Origin: Flavobacterium sp. LHD-80 | GTDB lineage: Bacteria > Bacteroidota > Bacteroidia > Flavobacteriales > Flavobacteriaceae | Assembly: GCF_030929605.1 (NCBI RefSeq) | Contig: NZ_JAVFVS010000002.1 | Coordinates: 1 to 64,000, forward strand | Direction of reading: 5' to 3' | Length of the DNA stretch: 64,000 bases | In this document: one piece after another, positions 30,377 to 37,963 of the stretch | Layout: each line of letters opens with the position of its first letter | Numbering within the stretch: position 1 is the stretch's first letter | Notes under the pieces: model-generated | Databases searched by the model: none | What the model was told of the DNA's origin: nothing | What the model saw: only the letters and a program-made list of their open reading frames with translations | Position numbers and translations under genes: made by a program

Positions 30377-30417
30377 TTAGCCACGAAATCACCAATTAAA
30401 TGTGAGTTCGTGGCTAA
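30377..30417 (-). terminator. Hairpin after the Gfo oxidoreductase gene's neighbour gap
   Basis: A perfect 11-bp inverted repeat (TTAGCCACGAA/TTCGTGGCTAA) with a 19-nt loop fills the gap between two minus-strand genes. The CACGAA word links it to arrays at 48990, 50222 and 55459. No T run follows on the minus strand, so it may be a processing or pausing hairpin instead. Confidence 0.5.
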
Positions 30418-30438
30418 TTATATTTTTTGAATTTCTAT

Positions 30439-31404
30439 TTATTTATCGAAACAATCAATAATTTGATACGCCACGCGCAAAGCATCTGTCGCTTGTTCAA
30501 GCGTTACAACTGGAGTTGTATTTGTGTTGATTGCGTGCGCAAACGATTCTAATTCGTCTAAGATAGCATTGTTTTGTTCAACATCTGGATTAGTGAAATA
30601 GATTTGTTTTTTTACACCTTCGGCATTTTGAAGGATCATATCAAAATCTCCAGGAACCTCAGGAGCATCTTTCATACGAACCACTTCGCATCTTTTTTCT
30701 AAAAAGTCAACCGAAATGTAGGCATCTCTTTGAAAGAAACGTGTTTTACGCATGTTTTTCATCGAAATTCGGCTTGCTGTTAAATTAGCAACACAGCCAT
30801 TTTCAAATTCAATTCGGGCGTTTGCAATATCCGGAGTATCACTAATTACAGAAACGCCACTTGCATTAATATTTTTTACTTTTGAATTGACAACACTTAA
30901 AATGGCATCAATATCATGAATCATTAAATCCAAAACTACAGGAACATCTGTACCACGCGGATTAAATTCGGCCAAACGATGCGTTTCAATAAACATCGGG
31001 TTTTCGATCATTTCTTTTGTGGCAATAAAAGCAGGATTAAAACGCTCAACATGGCCAACTTGCCCTTTTACATTGTATTCTTTAGCTAAAGCAATAATTT
31101 CTTCAGCCTCTTCAACAGTGTTTGCAATTGGTTTTTCAATAAAGATATGTTTTCCTGATTTGATCGCAACTTTTGCACATTTGTAATGTGAAAGCGTTGG
31201 AGTAACAATGTCAATCACGTCGACAGCGTGAATAAGTTTTGCGATTGTGCTGAAGTTTTTATAGCCAAATTCTTTTGAAATTCTTTCGGCATTTTCTTGA
31301 TTTTCGTCGTAAAATCCAACTAATTCGTATTTGTCAGATTGTTGTAATAAGCGTAAATGTATTTTACCAAGATGACCAGCACCTAAAACTCCTACTTTTA
31401 ACAT
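30439..31404 (-). CDS. Gfo/Idh/MocA family oxidoreductase
   Basis: A 321-aa NAD(P)-dependent enzyme. The Rossmann start is GVLGAGHLGKIHLRLL, with the family EKPIANTVEEAEEI motif near residue 95 and the C-terminal domain with LMIHDIDAILSVV (catalytic His region). The substrate is probably a sugar or sugar derivative but cannot be fixed. It is monocistronic, with its own promoter at 31421-31428. Confidence 0.9.
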   Translation of the reverse strand: MLKVGVLGAGHLGKIHLRLLQQSDKYELVGFYDENQENAERISKEFGYKNFSTIAKLIHAVDVIDIVTPTLSHYKCAKVAIKSGKHIFIEKPIANTVEEAEEIIALAKEYNVKGQVGHVERFNPAFIATKEMIENPMFIETHRLAEFNPRGTDVPVVLDLMIHDIDAILSVVNSKVKNINASGVSVISDTPDIANARIEFENGCVANLTASRISMKNMRKTRFFQRDAYISVDFLEKRCEVVRMKDAPEVPGDFDMILQNAEGVKKQIYFTNPDVEQNNAILDELESFAHAINTNTTPVVTLEQATDALRVAYQIIDCFDK

Positions 31405-31420
31405 GAGAATGTATTTTAAA

Positions 31421-31428
31421 CAAAAATA
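31421..31428 (-). promoter_or_regulatory. -7 box of the Gfo oxidoreductase gene
   Basis: On the minus strand this reads TATTTTTG, matching TAnnTTTG, 17 bp before the start codon. The -33 position has only TTTT. Confidence 0.5.
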
Positions 31429-31465
31429 GAATTTATTTGTTGAAAGTAAAAATGAATTTAGGGAA

Positions 31466-31514
31466 TTGTGAGTTGTGAGTTGTGAATTGCAAATTATGGC
31501 TTTCGACTTTCGAC
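31466..31514. repeat. 7-bp-phase word array (TTGTGAG, drifting to TTTCGAC)
   Basis: Seven units of exactly 7 bp all start with TT: TTGTGAG twice, then TTGTGAA and TTGCAAA, a transition unit, then TTTCGAC twice. It lies just upstream of the pcm promoter. Confidence 0.7.
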
Positions 31515-31543
31515 TGTATTAATTTAATATTTAAAAATCAATA

Positions 31544-31573
31544 TTTGAAATCCTGTTTTCTTTCTTATTTTTG
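31544..31573 (+). promoter_or_regulatory. pcm promoter
   Basis: TTTG at 31544-31547, an 18-bp spacer and TATTTTTG at 31566-31573. Because the -7 box covers the upstream in-frame TTG at 31571, it rules out that codon as the start. Confidence 0.75.
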
Positions 31574-31594
31574 CGAAAACAAAACCGACCCATT

Positions 31595-32236
31595 TTGAAA
31601 GACACTGCCAAACATCAAGGACTTCGTAATCAATTAGTAACAACTTTAGAGCAAAAAGGAATTACTGATAGAGCGGTTCTAGATGCTATTAAAAAAATCC
31701 CGAGACACCTTTTTTTAAATTCAAGTTTTGAAGATTTCGCATATCAGGATAAGGCATTTCCTATTGGCGCTGGACAGACCATTTCACAACCTTATACAGT
31801 TGCTTTTCAGTCGCAATTGCTTGAAGTGAAGAAAGATCACAAAGTTTTAGAGATAGGAACCGGTTCTGGTTATCAAACCGCTGTTTTGTTTATGCTTGGT
31901 GCAAAAGTGTATACCGTAGAAAGACAAAATGAATTGTTTAAAACAACATCGAATTTATTTCCGAAATTAAATATTCGCCCAAAACATGTGACTTTTGGAG
32001 ACGGCTATAAAGGATTACCAAATTTTGCGCCATTTGATAGTATTATAGTTACAGCAGGTGCACCATTTATTCCACAGCCTTTAATGGCACAATTAAAAAT
32101 AGGAGGAAGGCTTGTTATTCCGCTTGGAGAAGATGTTCAGATTATGACTTTGTTGATTAGAAAGAATGAGACTCAATTTGAAAAACATGAATTTGGAGAG
32201 TTTCGATTTGTTCCTTTATTAGAAGATAAAAATTAA
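31595..32236 (+). CDS. pcm: Protein-L-isoaspartate O-methyltransferase
   Basis: A 213-aa SAM-dependent enzyme that repairs isoaspartyl residues in aged proteins. It has the PCMT motifs GAGQTISQPYTVA and VLEIGTGSGYQTAVL, then FDSIIVTAGAPFIPQPL. Start choice: the frame opens at a TTG (31571) lying in the promoter, so the TTG at 31595 (MKDTAKHQGLRNQLV) is the likely start. No ATG is available in the conserved N-terminal region. Confidence 0.92.
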   Translation: MKDTAKHQGLRNQLVTTLEQKGITDRAVLDAIKKIPRHLFLNSSFEDFAYQDKAFPIGAGQTISQPYTVAFQSQLLEVKKDHKVLEIGTGSGYQTAVLFMLGAKVYTVERQNELFKTTSNLFPKLNIRPKHVTFGDGYKGLPNFAPFDSIIVTAGAPFIPQPLMAQLKIGGRLVIPLGEDVQIMTLLIRKNETQFEKHEFGEFRFVPLLEDKN

Positions 32237-32241
32237 ATAAT

Positions 32242-32268
32242 AAGCCCAGTTAACGCTGGGCTTTTTTT
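32242..32268 (+). terminator. pcm terminator, touching the fic stop codon
   Basis: AAGCCCAG/CTGGGCTT stem with a 6-nt loop and a seven-T run. The convergent fic gene ends at 32267, inside the T run. Confidence 0.85.
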
Positions 32269-33316
32269 ATTGCGTAAGGATTGTGATATATCTTTCTAAA
32301 CTTTCCTTTTGTGTTTGGGCAATAAACAATAAAAAATCTTCTTTGTCTTTTTTTGTCTGAGCAACTTCCAGAGATTGGTAATAACGCATCCGGTTTTCGT
32401 AATCACCTCTTATATTCGCAATTAAATAGCCTTTTTGCATCAAAATCAAATTCATAATTAGTCTTGAAGTTCTCCCGTTTCCATCAATAAAAGGATGAAT
32501 TGTTACCAATCGTTCGTGCATTTCGGCGGCCAGAATAACGGGATGAAGCTTGTTTTTGTTAATTTCATACCAAGTAAAATATTCTTCCATTTCCTGTTGA
32601 ACTAACAAAGGCTGTGGAGGCATGTGAGTACTTCCCTGAATCATAACCTGAACTTTTCGATAACGTCCTGCATCTTCAGGAATTATTCCTCTAAGGATTA
32701 AATTATGAATGGATAAAAGATCACGTTCGTTTAATGAATTGTTTTTACTCATTAAATCTTTAATAAAACCAATTGCTTCCTGATGATTTATCGCTTCGAG
32801 ATGTTCGCGCATACTTTTTCCAGAAATTGTCAAACCTTCATTTATCACCATATCAGTTTCACGAAGCGTCATTGTGTTTCCTTCAATTCTATTGCTTTCA
32901 AAAGTATATTCAAGTTCTAAAGCTTGTTTGATTTTAAAACTGTCAAATTGCCTGTAAGAGTCTAATTTTTCTTTTAAAAGGTCAATTTCCTTTAAGATTT
33001 TTTCTAAAGAAGTGGATAGTTTAAGGTTTGATATTGTTTTATTGTATTTGATTTCATCTTCAGCTACTTTTAGAGCTTTTAATGCCAAATCATCATCACC
33101 AATTTCATAAAGAATTTTTTCTTTAAGCCAAGCAATCATTAAAGTTTCATAATCAATTTCTAAAAGTTGAGCCAATTTAGAAATTTGGTCTTTAGTAGGT
33201 TTTCTTGTTCCCGATTCAAATTTGCTGATTAAAGCCTGATCGATTCCCACAAGTTGGGCAACTTCGCGGGTTTTTAAACCTTTTTGCTCTCTGGCATTTT
33301 TTAAAAGTGATTTCAT
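32267..33316 (-). CDS. XRE-HTH and Fic domain protein (putative AMPylase)
   Basis: A 349-aa fusion. Residues 1-60 are an XRE helix-turn-helix (TREVAQLVGIDQALISKFESG). Helical residues 61-135 follow, then a Fic domain with the complete motif HPFIDGNGRTSR (H274-R285). An inhibitory motif S-x3-E-G (S141, E145, G146) lies before the Fic core, as in class II Fic enzymes that self-inhibit. Fic enzymes transfer AMP or other nucleotides to Ser/Thr/Tyr of targets. The HTH predicts autoregulation. Monocistronic; no antitoxin gene is adjacent, consistent with the built-in inhibitory helix. Confidence 0.93.
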   Translation of the reverse strand: MKSLLKNAREQKGLKTREVAQLVGIDQALISKFESGTRKPTKDQISKLAQLLEIDYETLMIAWLKEKILYEIGDDDLALKALKVAEDEIKYNKTISNLKLSTSLEKILKEIDLLKEKLDSYRQFDSFKIKQALELEYTFESNRIEGNTMTLRETDMVINEGLTISGKSMREHLEAINHQEAIGFIKDLMSKNNSLNERDLLSIHNLILRGIIPEDAGRYRKVQVMIQGSTHMPPQPLLVQQEMEEYFTWYEINKNKLHPVILAAEMHERLVTIHPFIDGNGRTSRLIMNLILMQKGYLIANIRGDYENRMRYYQSLEVAQTKKDKEDFLLFIAQTQKESLERYITILTQ

Positions 33317-33334
33317 TTAATGAAAATTTTAGTC

Positions 33335-33351
33335 TTGACAAATTTAGTCAA
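33335..33351 (-). promoter_or_regulatory. Palindromic operator on the fic promoter
   Basis: The -7 box TAAATTTG (minus strand, 33339-33346) lies inside a 17-bp near-palindrome with arms TTGAC/GTCAA around a 7-bp spacer. A second TTTAGTC half-site sits at 33328-33334. The Fic protein's own XRE domain is the obvious candidate to bind here. Confidence 0.55.
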
Positions 33352-33362
33352 TTTTGTGATTA

Positions 33363-33393
33363 TAAAAAAAAGCAACAGTTTTATGTTGCTTTT
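33363..33393 (-). terminator. Terminator of the DUF4136-like lipoprotein gene
   Basis: AAAAGCAACA/TGTTGCTTTT stem with a 7-nt loop, followed on the minus strand by a long T run, 9 bp after the lipoprotein stop codon. Confidence 0.8.
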
Positions 33394-33401
33394 CAGATAT
33401 A

Positions 33402-34040
33402 TTATTTTGGAGGTAAAGAACCATCTTTTCGCATTTCTTTGACAACGGCTTGCATTATAGCATCAACGGTTTGTCCTAGATCTGTCACATATTGCGATTC
33501 TGTAGTTCCTGTCCAGATTAGTTTATTTTGTTTTAATGAAAAAATATTGGTTTCAACCATATACGATGTTGTTTCTTGATAATATCCTGGATCGTAAAAA
33601 TTTGGTGAATACATGCCGTACCAATTTCCAAAACCATAACCGTACATTCCCGTGTACATTCCGTCAAAACCGCCATAATACATTCCAGTGTAAGTGCCAG
33701 GAACATAATTAGTTTCTTTTTCTTTGCTAACTAAACGCATTGTAACGACACCGTCAAAATTTTCATCTTGCAGTATTTTTAATTTTTGCTCTTTATTTAA
33801 TTGATCCGTTACGGTTAAGTATTGATAAGATGTTTTAAATACAGGGTTACTCGAAGCAATTCTGTTTTCGGTAATTCTTCTGGAAGCTTCGTCTTTTACC
33901 AAAGCAACGACCAAAACTTTTTTAAATTCTTCTTGAGCAACGGTAATATCAGGATCTCTCCAACTGTTTACAATAGAAGTATTACTGCCGCATCCAGAAA
34001 GTGACAGTATAGTAATTAACAAGATTAGATACTTTTTCAT
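33402..34040 (-). CDS. Lipoprotein of unknown function with Tyr/Gly/Met-rich segment
   Basis: A 212-aa lipoprotein (lipobox LSGCGS, Cys17). The first ~100 residues (VNSWRDPDIT, then KKVLVVALVKDEASRRITE) resemble DUF4136-type envelope lipoproteins. Residues about 110-155 are an unusual run rich in Tyr, Gly, Met and Phe with repeated GMY. The end (LIWTGTTESQYVTDLGQTVDAI) again fits the DUF4136 style. Function unknown. Single gene with its own terminator. Confidence 0.75.
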   Translation of the reverse strand: MKKYLILLITILSLSGCGSNTSIVNSWRDPDITVAQEEFKKVLVVALVKDEASRRITENRIASSNPVFKTSYQYLTVTDQLNKEQKLKILQDENFDGVVTMRLVSKEKETNYVPGTYTGMYYGGFDGMYTGMYGYGFGNWYGMYSPNFYDPGYYQETTSYMVETNIFSLKQNKLIWTGTTESQYVTDLGQTVDAIMQAVVKEMRKDGSLPPK

Positions 34041-34123
34041 ATTTTACGGTTATATTGTTTGTAGTAAAAATAACGATAAAATATTTATAAAATGATCATT
34101 TTTAGAAAATTAAAGCTCGTTTT

Positions 34124-34579
34124 TTAATTGTAAGCTTTTTTAATTCTATCTAAATCACGTTTTGTATCCTGCTCTTTTAGAGATTCACGTTTGTCGTAGT
34201 TTTTCTTTCCTTTACAAAGACCAATTTGTAGTTTAGCAAGTCCTTTTTCGTTGGTAAATAATTTTAACGGAACAATGGTAAGTCCTTTTGCCTGAACGCT
34301 TTTATGTAGTGTTTTTAATTCTTTTTTATTTAAAAGCAATTTTCTTTCACTGCGAGATTTATGGTTGAATTGATTTCCAAAAGAATATTCTTCGATATAA
34401 GTATTGATGGCAAAAAGTTCCATGCCACTAAACTCGCAAAAACTTTCTGTAATATTTGCTTTTCCTAGACGAATTGATTTGATTTCAGTACCTGCTAAAA
34501 CAATTCCAGCAGTATAGGTATCGATTATCTCATAATCAAATCGAGCTCTTTTATTTAGTATGTTAACTGATTTTATCAT
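34124..34579 (-). CDS. smpB: SsrA-binding protein SmpB
   Basis: A 151-aa RNA-binding protein that delivers tmRNA to stalled ribosomes. It has [20 protein letters not shown], then [14 protein letters not shown], and the basic tail [18 protein letters not shown] typical of the family. Full length. The minus-strand -7 box lies only 5 nt before the start codon. No tmRNA gene is visible in the window. Confidence 0.97.
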   Translation of the reverse strand: MIKSVNILNKRARFDYEIIDTYTAGIVLAGTEIKSIRLGKANITESFCEFSGMELFAINTYIEEYSFGNQFNHKSRSERKLLLNKKELKTLHKSVQAKGLTIVPLKLFTNEKGLAKLQIGLCKGKKNYDKRESLKEQDTKRDLDRIKKAYN

Positions 34580-34584
34580 AATTG

Positions 34585-34592
34585 CAAATGTA
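34585..34592 (-). promoter_or_regulatory. -7 box 5 nt before the smpB start (possible leaderless mRNA)
   Basis: On the minus strand TACATTTG is followed by CAATT and then the ATG. This is the same TAnnTTTG-N5-ATG spacing as at the histidine kinase gene. No convincing -33 box. Confidence 0.4.
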
Positions 34593-34685
34593 AAACAAAA
34601 TTGAAAAATTTTAATGCGATCTAAGATAATTAAACATTTTTTTTAATCTATGATTTTAATCAGTTTTAAAGAAAAAGCTTACGAT

Positions 34686-34693
34686 TAAGTTTG
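34686..34693 (+). promoter_or_regulatory. -7 box of the outer-membrane protein gene at 34720
   Basis: TAAGTTTG matches TAnnTTTG, 26 bp before the start codon, with TTTT 18 bp upstream. Confidence 0.5.
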
Positions 34694-34719
34694 TTGAATA
34701 ATTCTAAACAAACTAAAAT

Positions 34720-35358
34720 ATGAAAAAGATTTTAACATTCGTAAGTATTGCCTTAATCGGATTATCCGCAAAAGCTCAAGACTCAAATCAAGGTTTAAAA
34801 GGAGCATGGTTTGCAACTTCTCAATTTGGGTATCAACAAACCAAAAATGCAGATGTGAAAAATACCAATTTATCAGTTTTACCAATTGTTGGAACATTTA
34901 TTACTCCATCTGTTGCGGTTGGAGCTGCAGTTGGTTACATCAACATAAAGTCAGATTCAAATGCAGGAACAGCATCGAAAACAGATTTGATTGTGATTGA
35001 ACCATTAGCAAGAAAATATTGGAATGTTGCAGGTTCTTTGTATTTCTTTGGGCAATTAGCCTTACCAGTTATTACCGGAAAAGAAAAAGAGAGTGAATTA
35101 AAAGTAAATCAAGTAGGATTGGCACTTTCAGGAGGTTTTGATTATTTTGTTACTAAAAACTTCTCAGTAGAGTTTTCTTATGATTTAGCAAACTTCACTT
35201 CTACAACTCTAAAACCAGAGAATGGAGAGAAAACAACTGTAACCAATTTTTCATTAGCTCATGTAGCAAATGTTGACGCAACTTATACTGGAGCATTAGG
35301 TGGAAGTAATCCAAATTTAACTTCTCCAATTTCAGTTGGATTTAAATTCTTATTCTAA
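34720..35358 (+). CDS. Outer membrane beta-barrel protein
   Basis: A 212-aa protein with a signal peptide (cleavage near SAKAQ), alternating amphipathic strands and a C-terminal strand ending VGFKFLF with a terminal Phe, the usual signal for Bam-dependent insertion. It resembles the small OmpW/OmpX-like porin-family proteins of flavobacteria. Function unknown. It has its own promoter and terminator. Confidence 0.82.
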   Translation: MKKILTFVSIALIGLSAKAQDSNQGLKGAWFATSQFGYQQTKNADVKNTNLSVLPIVGTFITPSVAVGAAVGYINIKSDSNAGTASKTDLIVIEPLARKYWNVAGSLYFFGQLALPVITGKEKESELKVNQVGLALSGGFDYFVTKNFSVEFSYDLANFTSTTLKPENGEKTTVTNFSLAHVANVDATYTGALGGSNPNLTSPISVGFKFLF

Positions 35359-35409
35359 TATTCATTATTTGATCAATGTCAAATTCTATTTTGTAATTTC
35401 GCAAAAAAG

Positions 35410-35444
35410 AAAGACCGTACTTTTTTACAGTACGGTCTTTTTAT
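35410..35444 (+). terminator. Terminator after the outer-membrane protein gene
   Basis: AAAGACCGTAC/GTACGGTCTTT, an 11-bp perfect stem with a 9-nt loop and a T run. Confidence 0.85.
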
Positions 35445-35464
35445 ATAATTTAAAAAGTGATAAA

Positions 35465-35689
35465 ATGGAAAGCAAATCAAAAGATCCTTTACACGGATTA
35501 ACACTTCAGAAAATAGTCGAGACTTTAGTCCATTATTATGGTTTTGATACACTTGGAGAATTAATTCCGATCAAATGTTTTATTTCAAATCCGACTATAA
35601 AATCATCGCTTACTTTTTTAAGAAAAACAGATTGGGCTCGTAAAAAAGTGGAAGAACTGTACATCAAGTCAATTCCTAAATTTAGTTGA
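35465..35689 (+). CDS. VF530 family (DUF2132) small DNA-binding-like protein
   Basis: A 74-aa protein matching the VF530/DUF2132 family: DPLHGLTLQKIVETLVHYYGF, then IKCFISNPTIKSSLTFLRKTDWARKKVEELY. The family has a small fold related to helicase/SAP-like DNA-binding domains and its role is unknown. The frame is open further upstream through the previous terminator, so the ATG at 35465 is the start. Confidence 0.9.
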   Translation: MESKSKDPLHGLTLQKIVETLVHYYGFDTLGELIPIKCFISNPTIKSSLTFLRKTDWARKKVEELYIKSIPKFS

Positions 35690-35692
35690 TGC

Positions 35693-36244
35693 TTATAGTT
35701 TATAAGAAATCATTACACCACCGCGGTATGGAAGCCATTCTCCGCTTTTATTCCAATCTTTAGCTTTGTCATATCTTCCAGGGCTATCATTATAATAACC
35801 ATGATAAAAACCTTGGTGCCATCCGCCACCAACGAAAACATCCAATAAAAATTTATCACTTAGTTTGATGTTGTAGCCAACAGTTGCTCCGAGACGATAA
35901 CCAAATCCATGTTCATAATAATTACTGTCCCAATAAGTCCATTTTTGAATTCTATAAATGTCTGGCCCAGCATGTCCGCCAATATAAAATCCGTCATACT
36001 TTTCTTTAAAATGATACCGAATCTCGGGAGTAAAAGTATAAAACTCCATTGGGGTATGACCGTTGAAGGACTTCCAGAATGACGCCATTACGTCAAAACT
36101 AAAAGTCGTTTTTTCTCCAATACTGGTTTCGATACCAACATTTGGAACCGCTAAAAGTGCGGTAGCGCCATTAAATTTAATAAAAGTTTGACTTTGTGAT
36201 TGAATTGAAAAGAAGATAATGGCTAATAAAAATATTTTTTTCAT
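35693..36244 (-). CDS. DUF3575-like outer membrane protein
   Basis: A 183-aa barrel protein with signal peptide (cleavage near QSQSQT). ALLAVPNVGIETSIGEKTTF, FYTFTPEIRYHF and the terminal GGVMISYKL strand fit the DUF3575 family. It lies 3 bp from the convergent VF530 gene end. Possible regulatory dyads lie upstream at 36331-36372. Confidence 0.8.
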   Translation of the reverse strand: MKKIFLLAIIFFSIQSQSQTFIKFNGATALLAVPNVGIETSIGEKTTFSFDVMASFWKSFNGHTPMEFYTFTPEIRYHFKEKYDGFYIGGHAGPDIYRIQKWTYWDSNYYEHGFGYRLGATVGYNIKLSDKFLLDVFVGGGWHQGFYHGYYNDSPGRYDKAKDWNKSGEWLPYRGGVMISYKL

Positions 36245-36291
36245 AAAGGTGTTTTTAGAACGAAATAGTTAAAAGTGGCTAATTTCGCGTG

Positions 36292-36299
36292 CAAATATA
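36292..36299 (-). promoter_or_regulatory. -7 box of the DUF3575-like gene
   Basis: On the minus strand this reads TATATTTG, 47 bp before the start codon. The -33 box is not obvious, which would fit activator-dependent use. Confidence 0.45.
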
Positions 36300-36330
36300 G
36301 TGTATTAACATATTTTTCGTTCTATTTATA

Positions 36331-36372
36331 TTTGTTTTAACAAACGTTGATTTTTTGTTAAAAATTAACAAA
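36331..36372. promoter_or_regulatory. Two tandem dyads TTTGTT...AACAAA
   Basis: TTTGTT-TT-AACAAA (36331-36344) and TTTGTTAA-AAA-TTAACAAA (36354-36372) share the same half-site. They sit upstream of the TATATTTG box for the minus-strand DUF3575 gene, in a position where an activator could bind. Confidence 0.4.
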
Positions 36373-36375
36373 TAT

Positions 36376-36924
36376 CTACTTTTCTAATAATGAGTATATT
36401 ACCTTGTCTAAAAAGCGCCCTTCATAAAATTCAGATTCTTTAAAATGAGCTTCTTTAACAAATCCACATTTTTGTAATACTTTTTCAGAGGCGAAGTTTT
36501 CCGGATCAATTACAGCTTCTATAGAATGTAATTTTAAATCTTTGAATCCGTAAGTGATCAATCTATTTACCGCTTCTGGTATAATTCCCTTTCCATGAAA
36601 TTCAGGTAAAAGCATATAGCCAATTTCTGCTCGGTAGTTTTCGGGTTGCATTCTGTAATAACCTATAATGCCTAGGAGTTTTGGGTCGTCTTTTAAAGTA
36701 ATTGCCCAATTGATGCCAATATTATTGTCAATATTAGTATTAATTGTTGCAATATGGGCCAAAGCATCTTCATTGTTTTTTGCCAATGGACGCGGAATAT
36801 ATTTCATGGTCTCTGGATTCGAGCGCAATTCAAAAACTTCGTTTACATCATCGTTTGTCATTCTTCTTAGTAATAAACGCTCTGTTTCGATTACTGGAAA
36901 CGGTTGAAAATTAAATTCTAACAT
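36376..36924 (-). CDS. GNAT family N-acetyltransferase (RimJ-like)
   Basis: A 182-aa acetyltransferase of the RimJ/RimL type: ETERLLLRRMTNDDVNEVFELRS at the start (over two strands), GYMLLPEFHGKGIIPEAV as acetyl-CoA site, then VLQKCGFVKE. The substrate could be a ribosomal-protein N-terminus or another amine. It ends 2 bp before nothing but a dyad; the aldose-epimerase-like gene is 1 bp upstream, so they are co-transcribed. Confidence 0.88.
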   Translation of the reverse strand: MLEFNFQPFPVIETERLLLRRMTNDDVNEVFELRSNPETMKYIPRPLAKNNEDALAHIATINTNIDNNIGINWAITLKDDPKLLGIIGYYRMQPENYRAEIGYMLLPEFHGKGIIPEAVNRLITYGFKDLKLHSIEAVIDPENFASEKVLQKCGFVKEAHFKESEFYEGRFLDKVIYSLLEK

Positions 36925-36925
36925 C

Positions 36926-37777
36926 TTATAAAATTTTAATACTAAATTGAGAATGAAAAGTTTGATCGATTTCTAAGATTACAATCCCTTCTTTTTCAAA
37001 TAAATTCCCTGAATTATTAGAAGTATCAGAATATCCAAACCAAGGTTCAATACAAACGAATGGCGCCTGATCTTTAGTCCAAAGTCCCAAACTTGGAAAA
37101 TCTTCAAAATCAACTTCAATATACGGTTTTGAGTTTTCTAGTATTGTAAGTGAATTTGATTCTAAAGTTTTAAAAACCAAAGCATCATTTTCAAAAAGCT
37201 TATAGTTTAACGGAACTACATTATTTATAGTTTTTAAATTTTCCGTTTTATTTGAAATCAGATCGTTTTCCAAAAGATTGAATTTCAACGATTCTTCTTT
37301 TTCAAATTTAAAAGAATAGCTTTCGAAATTTTCTGGAAGAGCAATTGCGGGATGGGCTCCAATTGAAAAAGGCATTTTTTCATCATTTTTATTGATTACT
37401 ATGTATTCTATATTTAAAGATGCGCCTTCAATTGTGTAAATAAGCTGCAATTCAAATTCAAAAGGATATTTTTTTAAGGTCTCTTCGTTCGATTCTAAAG
37501 AAAATACAGCGCTGTTTCCTGTTTTTTCAATTAATTGAAATTCCATATCTCTTGCAAAACCATGTCTTGGCAATTGATATTCTTTTCCATTAACGGTATA
37601 AGTGTTATTCTTTAAAGTACCAACAATTGGAAAAAGAATTGGAGAGTGTTTTCCCCAGAAATCTGGATTTCCTTCCCAGATATATTCTTTGTTTTGATTG
37701 TTTTTTAAAGAAAATAATTCGGCTCCTGCATGCTTAATTGAGGCAGTAAGTATTGAGTTTGATATAGTTGTTGTCAA
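36926..37777 (-). CDS. Aldose 1-epimerase-like (galactose mutarotase fold) protein
   Basis: A 283-aa beta-sandwich protein: AGAELFSLKNNQNKEYIWEG, then KHSPILFPIVGTLKNNTY, GFARDMEF, and SIGAHPAIALP carrying the catalytic-site His. The C-terminal WTKDQAPFVCIEPWFG matches the aldose-epimerase family (LacX/YeaD-like branch). It interconverts sugar anomers or acts on hexose-6-phosphates; the substrate is undetermined. First gene of a pair with the GNAT. Confidence 0.88.
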   Translation of the reverse strand: MTTTISNSILTASIKHAGAELFSLKNNQNKEYIWEGNPDFWGKHSPILFPIVGTLKNNTYTVNGKEYQLPRHGFARDMEFQLIEKTGNSAVFSLESNEETLKKYPFEFELQLIYTIEGASLNIEYIVINKNDEKMPFSIGAHPAIALPENFESYSFKFEKEESLKFNLLENDLISNKTENLKTINNVVPLNYKLFENDALVFKTLESNSLTILENSKPYIEVDFEDFPSLGLWTKDQAPFVCIEPWFGYSDTSNNSGNLFEKEGIVILEIDQTFHSQFSIKIL

Positions 37778-37963
37778 AATAATAAAATTGAAAGTGTTGA
37801 TTTTAATGCTGATGTAAAGATATTTTAATAAATTTTATTTTTTCAGGAAAATCGCTCAATTTATTTTATTGATAAAATTTTGCTAAAATTAAATTTAAGC
37901 TTGGATATTTCTCTGTAAATAGCTTTTTTTTTCATTAATTTGCTACATAAACAGCTAAAAAAT

